Numbered from the stretch's first letter, positions 5,724 through 13,466 are shown. The stretch is DNA of 13,904 bases from UBA9926 sp964524295 (GCA_964524295.1 CAZGCW010000099.1:1-13904), one strand, 5' to 3'. The notes: generated by a model not told the origin, from the sequence alone. Made by a program: numbers and translations.

Positions 5724-8126
5724 TCAGAACCGAACAATCCCTTCCAGCATATAGGACCGACCTATGCTGAGGTTCTGGAATTGGCTACCGGCAATATTAT
5801 AGGCGTGCTGTATGGTCATCTCATCGCCCAAATTACGCCCAATCACACCCAACTCCCAGCGATCATCATTGCCGGCAAGTGCGATTCGAGCATCCCATTT
5901 GGTAAACGAACTCTGGGTTGCATAAGCTGCCTGAGTCGGTTGGACGAAATACCCGTCAGAACGATACATTGAAGCCGAGCCTTTTAACCTAATGGTATCG
6001 GTCAGTTGAGATTCCCAGATTGCGCTCAGGTTAATTTCATAGTCGGGCGACCGCTCTAGTTTTTCACCTGCCTGATTCTCAGTACCACTAACTGAATCAC
6101 AATCCGCGTTTGCAGGTGAGCCGCTTGAGTCCTCCACACACTGCGCGCCGGCGAAGTCATCATACTCGGCATCGACCCAGGAAACCGATGAATGCAGCCT
6201 TAATTGATTCGAAACCTGCCAGCTAAATTCTAACTCAGCCCCATTTACTGTAGCACTACCAGCATTACCAATGATGAACTGGGTACCATCGTAATTTGAG
6301 GTTTGCAGATTCGTGAACTCAGTGGTAAACACAGCAATCGCCAGCGTTGCCGCTCCACCTGCAAGGTCGCGCTTCATGCCAACTTCCCAGCTTTCTGCTT
6401 CCTCGTCTTCGAAATCAAAAATCCCATTACCTTGACTCAGGGTTAGGCCGTTACCAACATCTTCCTCTGTCAAGGAAGAGACGCCGACGTATTGTTGCAG
6501 GTAAGCCGCATCAGCGGCTTTGAGCAATATCTGCGCGCCCAGCTTGGAATCATTCGCTTTCAGACCACCGGCTTTAGAGCCTTCCGCATAGGCCAGATAA
6601 GTCATCATTTCGTCACTAACGTCATACTGGAACCGCACTGAAGGATCGACACTGTCATCTGAGCGTTTTTGCCTGAACAAATATTCAGGATCATGCCCGG
6701 CCGTACTGCGAGCGACCCGCACGGGTTCAAAGGTGCTACTACCGGAAAAAAGCAGTGGCCAGGATTGACCAATTCCTTCCTGGTCTTCTTCGGTATAGCG
6801 TAAGTCTACAATGGCTCGAAATCGATCGCTCAACTTCCAGGTCACCTGTCCATACATAGAAAATGCATCACTATCGCGGGTGAAGTTTCGATCCATACCT
6901 GAACCATGGGTAAACGCCAATGAAAGCGGCGGAATGTTAACACCAACAGCAACTGGAATATTCGTTACACCCTGCCAGAACAGGGGATGGAAGGGAGAAA
7001 ACTGACGGGTGGTTAATTCAGAGCTTTGGTACCAGATACCCGCTATATACTCAATTGCCTGATCAGATGGTGACAGAATACGCAACTCCAGCGTATTCTG
7101 ATCGTAATCATCAAACAAAGCTGTGTTTAATATCGCTTCCGGATGACCATCGACATCCAAAAACCAGTCATTTTCATAGGACCAATGCCCAGCCACGCCC
7201 ATCAGAGCATGACCCGCCACTTCGGTCTCCACTTTCAGGGTGACAGAGTTCCATTCATAGTTGTAGAAATCTTCCTTTTCGACACCCGTGCTGACACTCC
7301 TTCTAGTATCGGGTTCGTACTCCTGATTAGGGTCCGTTGTGGCTCTCGACATCAAGCCGGGTGCCACTAACTGATTATTACGTCCATCTGTATTCGACTC
7401 GCCAGTCTCAATTTTAAGATAGATGCTGGTATCTTCACCGGCATCCCAATCCATACTGAAGCGCGCAGCATTAATTTCCTGGTCGCCATCTTCATCTCCC
7501 AGGGCAATATTATCTGTATAGCCGTCCAGGTCACTCACTTTAAAAGCGAGCCGCGCACGCACCGTATCAGACAAAGCCCCAGACACATGACCTGTTACTG
7601 TAGAGCCACCATACTCAAGTTCAGTGCCCACTTTTAAGCGAGCTTCAAACTCGTCAGTGGGTTTTGCACTGACCGCGCTAACAGCCCCTGCTATCGTGCT
7701 CTTCCCAAATAAGGCTCCCTGCGGTCCTCGGGCGACTTCAAGCCGTTCAACATCCAAGAATGCAGATTCCATACACTTCCCGCGGCCGCAATAAACATCA
7801 TCTACATAGACTGGCACCGAGGAATCAAAGGCCAGATTAGTAATGCCTGAACCTAGCCCACGAATACGCACAGCCCAGCTACCAAACGTCTGTTGTACCT
7901 GTAAGCCGGGTATGAAATTCTGAGCATCGCTTATATCCTTGATATCAAAGGTGTCCATGAATTCACCTGTGACTACGCCAACGGAAATAGGCACATCCTG
8001 GAGGTTCGAGGCCCGTTTCGTTGCTGTAACAACCACTTCTTCTAAAACCTGGTTTTCCGCTGCGAAAACAAAAACTGGCAGAATGAGAAATATGACGGTT
8101 AGCGCTTTTAACAATTTTTTAGACAT
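5724..8126 (-). CDS. TonB-dependent outer-membrane receptor (800 aa)
   Basis: Energy-coupled outer-membrane importer. The signal peptide is residues 1 to about 23 (basic MSKK, hydrophobic core, FAA cleavage region). A TonB box, EEVVVTATKR, follows at about 29-38. The plug domain (about 42-160) shows DVPISVGVV, RIRGLGSG, VPVYVDDVY and VERLEVARGPQGALFGKST, all standard plug signatures. The rest is the 22-strand barrel, ending in GIVRF with the terminal Phe recognised by the BAM assembly machinery. The length is normal for the large receptor group often linked to siderophores and also to hydrophobic carbon sources. ATG 8126 is preferred over GTG 8138 because the signal peptide starts there; a Shine-Dalgarno match is weak. 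The plug has a close pair, Cys113 and Cys118 (CGRGKC), where many relatives have none. The ligand is unknown; the SDR downstream and the monooxygenase sharing its promoter motif suggest an organic substrate rather than iron. Confidence 0.93.
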   Translation of the reverse strand: MSKKLLKALTVIFLILPVFVFAAENQVLEEVVVTATKRASNLQDVPISVGVVTGEFMDTFDIKDISDAQNFIPGLQVQQTFGSWAVRIRGLGSGITNLAFDSSVPVYVDDVYCGRGKCMESAFLDVERLEVARGPQGALFGKSTIAGAVSAVSAKPTDEFEARLKVGTELEYGGSTVTGHVSGALSDTVRARLAFKVSDLDGYTDNIALGDEDGDQEINAARFSMDWDAGEDTSIYLKIETGESNTDGRNNQLVAPGLMSRATTDPNQEYEPDTRRSVSTGVEKEDFYNYEWNSVTLKVETEVAGHALMGVAGHWSYENDWFLDVDGHPEAILNTALFDDYDQNTLELRILSPSDQAIEYIAGIWYQSSELTTRQFSPFHPLFWQGVTNIPVAVGVNIPPLSLAFTHGSGMDRNFTRDSDAFSMYGQVTWKLSDRFRAIVDLRYTEEDQEGIGQSWPLLFSGSSTFEPVRVARSTAGHDPEYLFRQKRSDDSVDPSVRFQYDVSDEMMTYLAYAEGSKAGGLKANDSKLGAQILLKAADAAYLQQYVGVSSLTEEDVGNGLTLSQGNGIFDFEDEEAESWEVGMKRDLAGGAATLAIAVFTTEFTNLQTSNYDGTQFIIGNAGSATVNGAELEFSWQVSNQLRLHSSVSWVDAEYDDFAGAQCVEDSSGSPANADCDSVSGTENQAGEKLERSPDYEINLSAIWESQLTDTIRLKGSASMYRSDGYFVQPTQAAYATQSSFTKWDARIALAGNDDRWELGVIGRNLGDEMTIQHAYNIAGSQFQNLSIGRSYMLEGIVRF

Positions 8127-8148
8127 GACTGAACCCACATATGATTAT

Positions 8149-8158
8149 GTATACTCAA
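8149..8158. promoter_or_regulatory. Shared 10-bp operator-like motif, receptor copy
   Basis: GTATACTCAA on the plus strand (TTGAGTATAC on the minus strand) is identical to positions 13037-13046 in front of the monooxygenase. It lies at the expected transcription start of the receptor promoter (-10 at 8161-8166), a position suited to a repressor. A looser inverted half-site (minus-strand ATATACTTGA, at about 8184-8193) overlaps the -35 box. The regulator is not encoded in this window. Confidence 0.45.
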
Positions 8159-8160
8159 GA

Positions 8161-8188
8161 TTTATAGCCATTTACAGAAATTAGTCAA
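8161..8188 (-). promoter_or_regulatory. Sigma70-type promoter of the TonB-dependent receptor
   Basis: On the minus strand TTGACT (8188-8183) and TATAAA (8166-8161) are separated by 16 bases; each matches its consensus at five of six positions. Transcription would start near 8154, about 28 bases above the ATG at 8126. The surrounding sequence is AT-rich. Confidence 0.6.
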
Positions 8189-8482
8189 GTATATTTACAA
8201 TAATATTCTGAGGAATCGGCTGGGATTTAGCTACAGTGGGTTATAACCCGCTGAGAAGGCACAACAAAAAAAGGGTGGCCAACGAAATTGGTTTGTTAAA
8301 ACCGCTATTCAAAGCCTAACCGGAGAAGCTCTGTTCTAGGCTAAAATTAAGTTCACCAAAGGACCCTCGATGACTCTCTTTATGGAGCCCAATAATAATA
8401 GTCACCCATCGCGTACCAGACTCATCAATCCGATCATTTTAACCTGGCAGCTCGATAACCCTACGCTCCCTACCGACCCAAA
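8189..8482. other. Gene-free interval between the receptor promoter and the MEMO-AMMECR1 gene
   Basis: No open frame here resembles a protein. Apart from the dyad at 8234-8253, I see no clear terminator for the MEMO-AMMECR1 gene: the A-run at about 8264-8270 lies on the wrong side of that dyad to act as one for minus-strand transcription. Confidence 0.5.
8234..8253. promoter_or_regulatory. 20-bp near-perfect dyad upstream of the receptor promoter
   Basis: CAGTGGGTTATAACCCGCTG is a ten-base inverted repeat with one mismatched pair (T8237 against G8250). Its core GGGTTATAACCC is perfect. It sits about 45 bp upstream of the receptor -35 box, a typical activator or distal-operator distance. Its TGGGTTAT...AACCC pattern recurs in the hairpin at 5684-5711 beyond the other end of the receptor gene. 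Confidence 0.4.
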
Positions 8483-9832
8483 TTAACAGAACTCCTCAGT
8501 CGTATAGAAAGAAACGTTCATCTGTTCACTCCATCCTGCCCGAGGCAGGCCTGCCTTAGCCCGAAGTTCACTGACAAACTGTTCTGGATCAGGGATCTGT
8601 TCCCATACTGAGGGCAGGTAGGTCGCCTGATGCCCCCCCTGCTGGAGAATCACACCATCAATTCCCGGCCGTAAGCGCGTTACCAGTTCCTCTCTGGTTT
8701 GGCTATCCACCCTATAAGGGGGGCTCAGTACAGATAGGTGTAGGTCCATCTGCCTATATTCCTCAAGCGTCAAAGGCTTAAATCGCCGGTCCTGCATGGC
8801 AGCCGCTATCGCATTATGCGCTACGTCCACCACCAGTTCACGTTGAGCGACTAGACTACCAATACAACCTCGTAGCCTGCCTTGGATTTTCAGCGTGACA
8901 AAACAGGCAAGCTTGCTGCGCAGGCCGGGGCTGTATTGGTCAAGCTTGATCTCAAAACTATCCGGCTGCTGTAAATGACTGAGAATCGCATTTCTCGCCA
9001 AAAATAGTAATTGCTGTCTTTCAGCGAAACCAAGCACAACTCGACTGTTTTCATTGACTACATAAGCGCCATAACCAACAACTCGGTTTTTATCGCCCGC
9101 AGTGTCGCCAGAATTAACCACCGCCAGTTGGCTAATCGGCAGGTTTTTACTGCTTAGGACCTGTAACAAACCATTGAGCGGGTGTGCACCACAAGCCTGA
9201 TCAGGTGAAATTTGAGTCGAATGGTCCAGAATTTGCCGCGAAGTATCCGCATCTTTTTGTTGCGCCCCCGCATAACTTAAAAAATGACTGAGATCCGTAC
9301 TGAGCACGATCAGGGTTTCCGGACCACCCCAAAGCGCCTCTATGACCCTGGCAACATCGCCTGCTGGACATTGGCCGACAACTATGGGAACCAGCGTAAA
9401 CTGATCAAGACATCGCTGCAAAAAAGGTAGCTGCACCTCCAGACTGTGTTCTTGCGCATGAGCACTGGTAAGCTTGACTACAGAAGGTAACCTACTTATC
9501 TGCTCAGTCGCCACATGATCAATGTCGATTTCACCCAGCGGAGTTGCAAACTGACCGGCATCAGACAGTGCCATGCCACGAAAGCCTACCCGATGTGCCG
9601 GACCGAGAATGACCACTCGAGTAATACAATGGCGGCCACTGATTATCCTCGCATAAGCCTTTGCTGCAGTCGGACCGGAATAAATATAGCCCGCGTGCGG
9701 GACTATGATCACCTTGGGACAATCGCCAGCTGTTTTCTCTGCGGCCAGCAACTCATCGACCATAGTGGTCAGGTCCAAAGCTTCATCTGGATAGAACTGT
9801 CCGGCAACTGCAGTTTGTCTGATAGTACCCAT
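8483..9832 (-). CDS. MEMO-AMMECR1 fusion of the AmmeMemoRadiSam system (449 aa)
   Basis: Two families in one chain. Residues 1 to about 265 are a MEMO domain (AmmeMemoRadiSam protein B), related in fold to LigB-type extradiol dioxygenases. It keeps equivalents of all four human MEMO1 metal-site residues: His46 (VPHAGY), His80 (GPAH), His183 (DLSH) and Cys214 (CGAHPL). Residues from about 270 to 449 are an AMMECR1 domain (protein A) with the family motif LRGCIGS at 320-326. The role of the trio, whose third member is the radical SAM protein encoded divergently, is unknown to me. The start is placed at 9832 because MGTIRQTAVAGQFYP matches the usual MEMO N-terminus; the longer frame from 9898 adds 22 atypical residues. 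Neither start has a good Shine-Dalgarno site. The separate A and B proteins of other bacteria are fused in frame here without an obvious long linker. Confidence 0.93.
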   Translation of the reverse strand: MGTIRQTAVAGQFYPDEALDLTTMVDELLAAEKTAGDCPKVIIVPHAGYIYSGPTAAKAYARIISGRHCITRVVILGPAHRVGFRGMALSDAGQFATPLGEIDIDHVATEQISRLPSVVKLTSAHAQEHSLEVQLPFLQRCLDQFTLVPIVVGQCPAGDVARVIEALWGGPETLIVLSTDLSHFLSYAGAQQKDADTSRQILDHSTQISPDQACGAHPLNGLLQVLSSKNLPISQLAVVNSGDTAGDKNRVVGYGAYVVNENSRVVLGFAERQQLLFLARNAILSHLQQPDSFEIKLDQYSPGLRSKLACFVTLKIQGRLRGCIGSLVAQRELVVDVAHNAIAAAMQDRRFKPLTLEEYRQMDLHLSVLSPPYRVDSQTREELVTRLRPGIDGVILQQGGHQATYLPSVWEQIPDPEQFVSELRAKAGLPRAGWSEQMNVSFYTTEEFC

Positions 9833-9923
9833 ACAAGTGTTCTGTAAGTATTTCGTAACTACCGTGAGTGATAAATTAGCTATTCTGCTCCCAATCATTC
9901 GAATTTTAAAGGCAACATGGCGT

Positions 9924-9929
9924 TATACT
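9924..9929 (+). promoter_or_regulatory. -10 box placed for a leaderless radical SAM transcript
   Basis: TATACT ends six bases before the A of the ATG at 9936, so transcription could begin at the start codon itself. The -35 region is poor (gaattt at 17-bp spacing). The only Shine-Dalgarno-like sequence, GAGG (9931-9934), is one base from the ATG, too close for normal use. Confidence 0.35.
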
Positions 9930-9935
9930 TGAGGC

Positions 9936-11027
9936 ATGGACAATCACTCAGTCGCAACGCAACACTGGCATGCCCTGGATGATGGCCGCCTGCAATGCGA
10001 CCTTTGTCCACGTGCCTGCAAATTGCGCGAGGGTCAGCAGGGACTCTGTTTCGTCAGGGCCAGACAAAACGACACGGTTGTTTTAACCACCTATGGCCGG
10101 TCTTCGGGTTTCGCCATTGACCCTATAGAAAAAAAGCCGCTCAAGCATTTTCTGCCAGGGACACCCGTACTCTCATTTGGAACGGCTGGTTGTAATCTAG
10201 CTTGTAAATTCTGTCAAAACTGGGACATGAGCAAATCCAGACAAATGGACACGCTCGCTGATGCAGCCTCACCGGAAATGCTGGCCAAAGCGGCCAGCGA
10301 CCTCAACTGTCGCAGCATCGCCTTTACTTATAATGATCCGGTGATATTTCATGAATACGCGATTGATGTAGCCAGAGCCTGTCACGAATTAAACGTGCAA
10401 TCTGTGGCGGTCACTGCTGGCTACATCTGTCCTGAACCCAGAACAGATTTTTTTACCGCCATGGATGCCACTAACATCGACCTCAAGGGCTTTACCGAGG
10501 AATTCTACTATAAAATCTGCGGGGCTCATTTACAGGAAGTCTTGGACACATTGATTTACGTGAAACATGAGACGAAGGTTTGGTTGGAAATGACTACTTT
10601 ACTCATTCCCGGGCTAAATGACTCACAAAAAGAGCTCGAAACCATGTGCCAATGGATTGTTGAACACCTGGGACCCGATGTACCCCATCACTTCACTGCA
10701 TTTCATCCGGACTGGAAAATGCGCGATGTCCAGCGAACCCCAACAAAAACCCTCCAGCTGGCCTGTTCAATTGCCAAACAAGCCGGGTTGCATTACGCCT
10801 ATACCGGTAATGTCCATGATGCCAAAGGTAACTCCACATTCTGCCATCACTGTGGAGAATTACTGATCGAGCGCGACTGGTATGAAATGGGTCGATGGAA
10901 TCTGGCTTCAGGCGCGGTTTGTCCCACCTGTGCGACACCACTCAAGGGCGTGTTCGAGGAGACACCAGGCAACTGGGGCTCACAGCGACAAACCATTCGA
11001 TTCGCCAGTGACCGCGGCAAAGGCTAA
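9936..11027 (+). CDS. AmmeMemoRadiSam system radical SAM enzyme (363 aa)
   Basis: Cytosolic radical SAM enzyme related to the PflA-like branch. The [4Fe-4S]/SAM motif is CNLACKFC (Cys86, Cys90, Cys93), preceded by VLSFGTAG and followed by QNWDMSKSR, the family hallmark. The N-terminus has a further cysteine group, CDLCPRACKL...GLC (Cys21, 24, 28 and 38), and the C-terminus has two CxxC pairs (Cys303/306 and Cys329/332) that look like a zinc ribbon. Full length for the family. It is divergent from the MEMO-AMMECR1 fusion gene across 103 bp, giving the complete three-domain set in two genes. The reaction and substrate are not known to me. ATG 9936 is supported by family-like sequence soon after it (HALDDGRLQCDLCPRAC), although GAGG is too close to serve as a normal ribosome binding site. 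Confidence 0.94.
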   Translation: MDNHSVATQHWHALDDGRLQCDLCPRACKLREGQQGLCFVRARQNDTVVLTTYGRSSGFAIDPIEKKPLKHFLPGTPVLSFGTAGCNLACKFCQNWDMSKSRQMDTLADAASPEMLAKAASDLNCRSIAFTYNDPVIFHEYAIDVARACHELNVQSVAVTAGYICPEPRTDFFTAMDATNIDLKGFTEEFYYKICGAHLQEVLDTLIYVKHETKVWLEMTTLLIPGLNDSQKELETMCQWIVEHLGPDVPHHFTAFHPDWKMRDVQRTPTKTLQLACSIAKQAGLHYAYTGNVHDAKGNSTFCHHCGELLIERDWYEMGRWNLASGAVCPTCATPLKGVFEETPGNWGSQRQTIRFASDRGKG

Positions 11028-11194
11028 ACCAGATTACCCTAGCCGCGTAGAGGCAATTCGCCGGTCGCCCTTGGCGCGCTTTGAGCACAGCCGCCATTTC
11101 CCAGTCAATTCAGGAAATCAGCAGCACCTCATACCGCAACGAACTGCGACGATTTCTGTGCTCTGCCTGACAGACTGCTGTGACTTCTAACGAT

Positions 11195-12994
11195 TTAGCT
11201 GAATTCGAGTCCCTCAAAGCGACCGTCTTCCCGCCATTGCTTCAACAACTCGAAAAAACGGATCGAACCACCCCCATAAGGTGCAGACTGCATTGCATTT
11301 GGATTAGGCTTACCTTCATTGTTGTAATAACCCGGGGTGCAGTCGGCCCCGCCCAAGCCACCCAGCGGCCCTCCAGAAAAACCTAAAATGGTCTTGACCC
11401 ATTCTTCTTCGGCTTGCTCAGTGATCTCAACCTGGTTAAATCCTTTATCCAGGGCATGCGCCATGATGTGCGCTTGATGCACTGCAGACTCATCCAGTAA
11501 ATGCGGGAAATTAGCCGTAAACGCACCCTGTGATGTATTCATGATAAATACATTAGGAAAGCCGTGACTACCCATACCATGCAGTGTACGCGTACCATTA
11601 CGCCAGTGATCACTCAGTTTTTTACCATCGCGGCCGATCACGTCATAGCCAGCCCGGCGCGTATAGCTGGTGCCTACCTCAAAACCCGTACTGTAAATAA
11701 TGCAGTCAACCTCATATTCAACCCCATCGACAACCAGGCCGGTTTCTGTAATACGATCAACTCCCTGGCCATCAGTATCCACCAGGGTGACATTCTCTCG
11801 ATTAAAAGTCGGCAAGTATTCATCATTAAAAGTGGGCCGCTTGCAGAACATTTTATAATAGGGTTTGAGTTTTTCAGCAACGGCCTCGTCCTCGACAAAC
11901 TCATCAACGCGAGCACGAATCTCTTCCATTTTTTCAAAATTAGCCATCTCGATCATCTGCTCGAGCGTCATATTGGAATTACCTTGGGCTTTGCGGAATT
12001 GATGAATCATTTTGCCAATGAGATCAGTCCAGCCATCATCCACCAGATCCTTTTCCTGGGGAATTCCCGAAATCATGGCATTAAAATTCTCCATGCGATG
12101 CTTCTGCCAACCCGTTTCCAGCGTATTGGCCCATTCTGGGTCAGTTGGTGAGTTACCTCGAACATCAACGGTAGAAGGTGTGCGCTGAAACACATATAGA
12201 TGCTTTGCTGCCATGCCCAGAAAAGGAACACACTGAATCGCTGTCGCACCTGTCCCGATAATAGCAACCCGTTTATCTCCCAGCTTATCAAGATCACCTG
12301 CTGGACCACCCCCGGTGTATTCATAATCCCAACGGCTGGTATGAAAACTATGCCCTTTAAAGTCCCGAACACCGGGTATGCCAGGTAATTTAGGCCGATG
12401 TAAGGGCCCATTCGCCATCGACACAAAACGCGCTTTGATTTTATCAAAGCGATTAGTGGAAACAATCCAGCGCTGACTAGACTGGTCCCAAAGCAACTCG
12501 GTTACTTCAGTCTGGAACAACGCGTTATCATAAAGGTCAAAGTGTTTACCAATGGCCTCGCTATGATCAAGAATTTCCCTGGCATAGGCATATTTCTCCT
12601 TGGGAACATAATTGAGTTCTTCCAGCAGCGGCAAATAACAATATGCCTCGATATCACATTGCGCTCCAGGATAGCGGTTCCAATACCAAGTACCACCGAA
12701 ATCACCGCCTTTTTCGATAATACGCAGGTCTTTTATGCCTGCGGCCCGCAGCCTTGCAGCGGCCTGTAAGCCACCAAACCCACCGCCAACAAGGATGACA
12801 TCAACTTCATCAGTGACGGGGTCTCGATCAATTAACTGGTCGACATAGGGATCTTCAAGATAATGAGCGAATTCGCCCGTTATTTCAGCATACTGTTCAT
12901 TGCCATCATCGCGCAGGCGTTTTTCCCGCTCGACACGGTAACGTTCGCGCAATGCATTTGGATCAAAAACCAGATCTTCCGACGTTTCACTCAT
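11195..12994 (-). CDS. Class B flavin monooxygenase, Baeyer-Villiger type (599 aa)
   Basis: FAD- and NADPH-dependent oxygenase that would insert oxygen next to a ketone to give an ester or lactone. The FAD-binding Rossmann motif is GGGFGG (70-75), followed by GGTWYWNRYPGAQCD (100-114), typical of Baeyer-Villiger monooxygenases. The class fingerprint FxGxxxHTxxW(P/D) is intact as FKGHSFHTSRWD (212-223), and the NADPH-binding loop is GTGATA (247-252). An N-terminal extension of about 60 residues precedes the first Rossmann motif, as in the longer cyclic-ketone and steroid-type members. ATG 12994 has GGGGA seven bases upstream. It converges on the radical SAM gene across 167 bp in which I see no clear terminator. 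Its promoter carries the same 10-bp motif as the TonB-dependent receptor, suggesting co-regulation. The ketone could come from the SDR reaction (inference). A simple N- or S-oxygenating FMO is less likely given the fingerprint. Confidence 0.93.
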   Translation of the reverse strand: MSETSEDLVFDPNALRERYRVEREKRLRDDGNEQYAEITGEFAHYLEDPYVDQLIDRDPVTDEVDVILVGGGFGGLQAAARLRAAGIKDLRIIEKGGDFGGTWYWNRYPGAQCDIEAYCYLPLLEELNYVPKEKYAYAREILDHSEAIGKHFDLYDNALFQTEVTELLWDQSSQRWIVSTNRFDKIKARFVSMANGPLHRPKLPGIPGVRDFKGHSFHTSRWDYEYTGGGPAGDLDKLGDKRVAIIGTGATAIQCVPFLGMAAKHLYVFQRTPSTVDVRGNSPTDPEWANTLETGWQKHRMENFNAMISGIPQEKDLVDDGWTDLIGKMIHQFRKAQGNSNMTLEQMIEMANFEKMEEIRARVDEFVEDEAVAEKLKPYYKMFCKRPTFNDEYLPTFNRENVTLVDTDGQGVDRITETGLVVDGVEYEVDCIIYSTGFEVGTSYTRRAGYDVIGRDGKKLSDHWRNGTRTLHGMGSHGFPNVFIMNTSQGAFTANFPHLLDESAVHQAHIMAHALDKGFNQVEITEQAEEEWVKTILGFSGGPLGGLGGADCTPGYYNNEGKPNPNAMQSAPYGGGSIRFFELLKQWREDGRFEGLEFS

Positions 12995-13016
12995 TTCAAT
13001 TCCCCATTGACGCCAA

Positions 13017-13046
13017 TTTATATGGTTAAAATCTCAGTATACTCAA
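13017..13046 (-). promoter_or_regulatory. Promoter and shared operator-like motif of the monooxygenase
   Basis: On the minus strand TTGAGT (13046-13041) and TATAAA (13022-13017) are 18 bases apart and would start transcription near 13010; TATACT inside the motif is an alternative -10. The identical 10-mer GTATACTCAA (13037-13046, plus strand) also occurs at the receptor promoter. Here it extends to GTATACTCAATTGAATAC (13037-13054), which is almost palindromic: GTAT and ATAC flank TCAA/TTGA, with a two-base asymmetry. Confidence 0.45.
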
Positions 13047-13228
13047 TTGAATACGGGGGAACAGGAAAGTAAATTACGCTAATAGCCCGGGTAAGGTTTT
13101 ATCAATTCTACTAGCGAGAATAAACAGTAGCATCTCCTGCCTTATCGCGATAGGCGCGCTACTAAAGCCCATCTTCGGGCCACCCGAGCCGCTATAGACC
13201 CTGCCGCTTAAGGTTAGGTATTCAGAGG

Positions 13229-13288
13229 CTATTCAACTAAACATTATCCAACTAAACACGATTCGACTAAACACTATTCGACTAGAGA
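13229..13288. repeat. Four-copy 15-bp tandem repeat
   Basis: Four contiguous 15-bp units: CTATTCAACTAAACA, TTATCCAACTAAACA, CGATTCGACTAAACA and CTATTCGACTAGAGA. The core (A/C)ACTAAACA is kept in the first three and degenerates in the fourth. One plus-strand frame stays open through all four and would read Y/D-S/P-T-K/R-H/D, but it has no start codon and closes soon after. Treated as a non-coding minisatellite or binding-site array. Confidence 0.85.
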
Positions 13289-13351
13289 CAAGCCCGGAAT
13301 CGCTGCTAAAGAATGAACGAAGTCACGCGTGAAAAAGAGCGTAAAATTTAG

Positions 13352-13428
13352 GTTTGGATCGCTAACTTCGCCGTATGCTAAGCAGATCACATAAGCCACC
13401 ATCGGCAATGAACATAATCGATCCAAAC
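13352..13428. repeat. Inverted repeat with perfect 10-bp arms
   Basis: GTTTGGATCG (13352-13361) and CGATCCAAAC (13419-13428) are exact reverse complements, 57 bases apart. The arms flank a piece that includes ACCATCGGCAATG (13398-13410), which recurs at 13519-13531 inside the DUF885 remnant. Confidence 0.6.
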
Positions 13429-13466
13429 TGCAGAACTTCAGGCAACTCAGGGTTACCCTGACAAGA

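Larger units (their letters stand above)
13055..13466. other. Repeat- and dyad-rich non-coding interval
   Basis: About 410 bp with no open frame I would call a gene. Besides the tandem and inverted repeats listed separately, it holds the palindrome TATCGCGATA (13143-13152) and a small stem TCGGG-CCA-CCCGA (13175-13187). It lies between the monooxygenase promoter and the 3' end of the truncated DUF885 gene, and looks like decayed or rearranged sequence. Confidence 0.5.

Noticed and set aside
5679..5972. Plus-strand open frame of 97 codons over the receptor's 3' end
   Set aside because: It is antisense to well-conserved receptor barrel sequence, has no family resemblance and starts in the hairpin region; a shadow frame.
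8234..8270. Intrinsic terminator for the MEMO-AMMECR1 gene
   Set aside because: For minus-strand transcription the A/T-run would have to lie to the left of the dyad; it lies to the right, so the geometry is wrong.
11564..12151. Plus-strand open frame of 195 codons inside the monooxygenase gene
   Set aside because: Entirely antisense to conserved monooxygenase coding sequence, with no recognisable domain or ribosome binding site.
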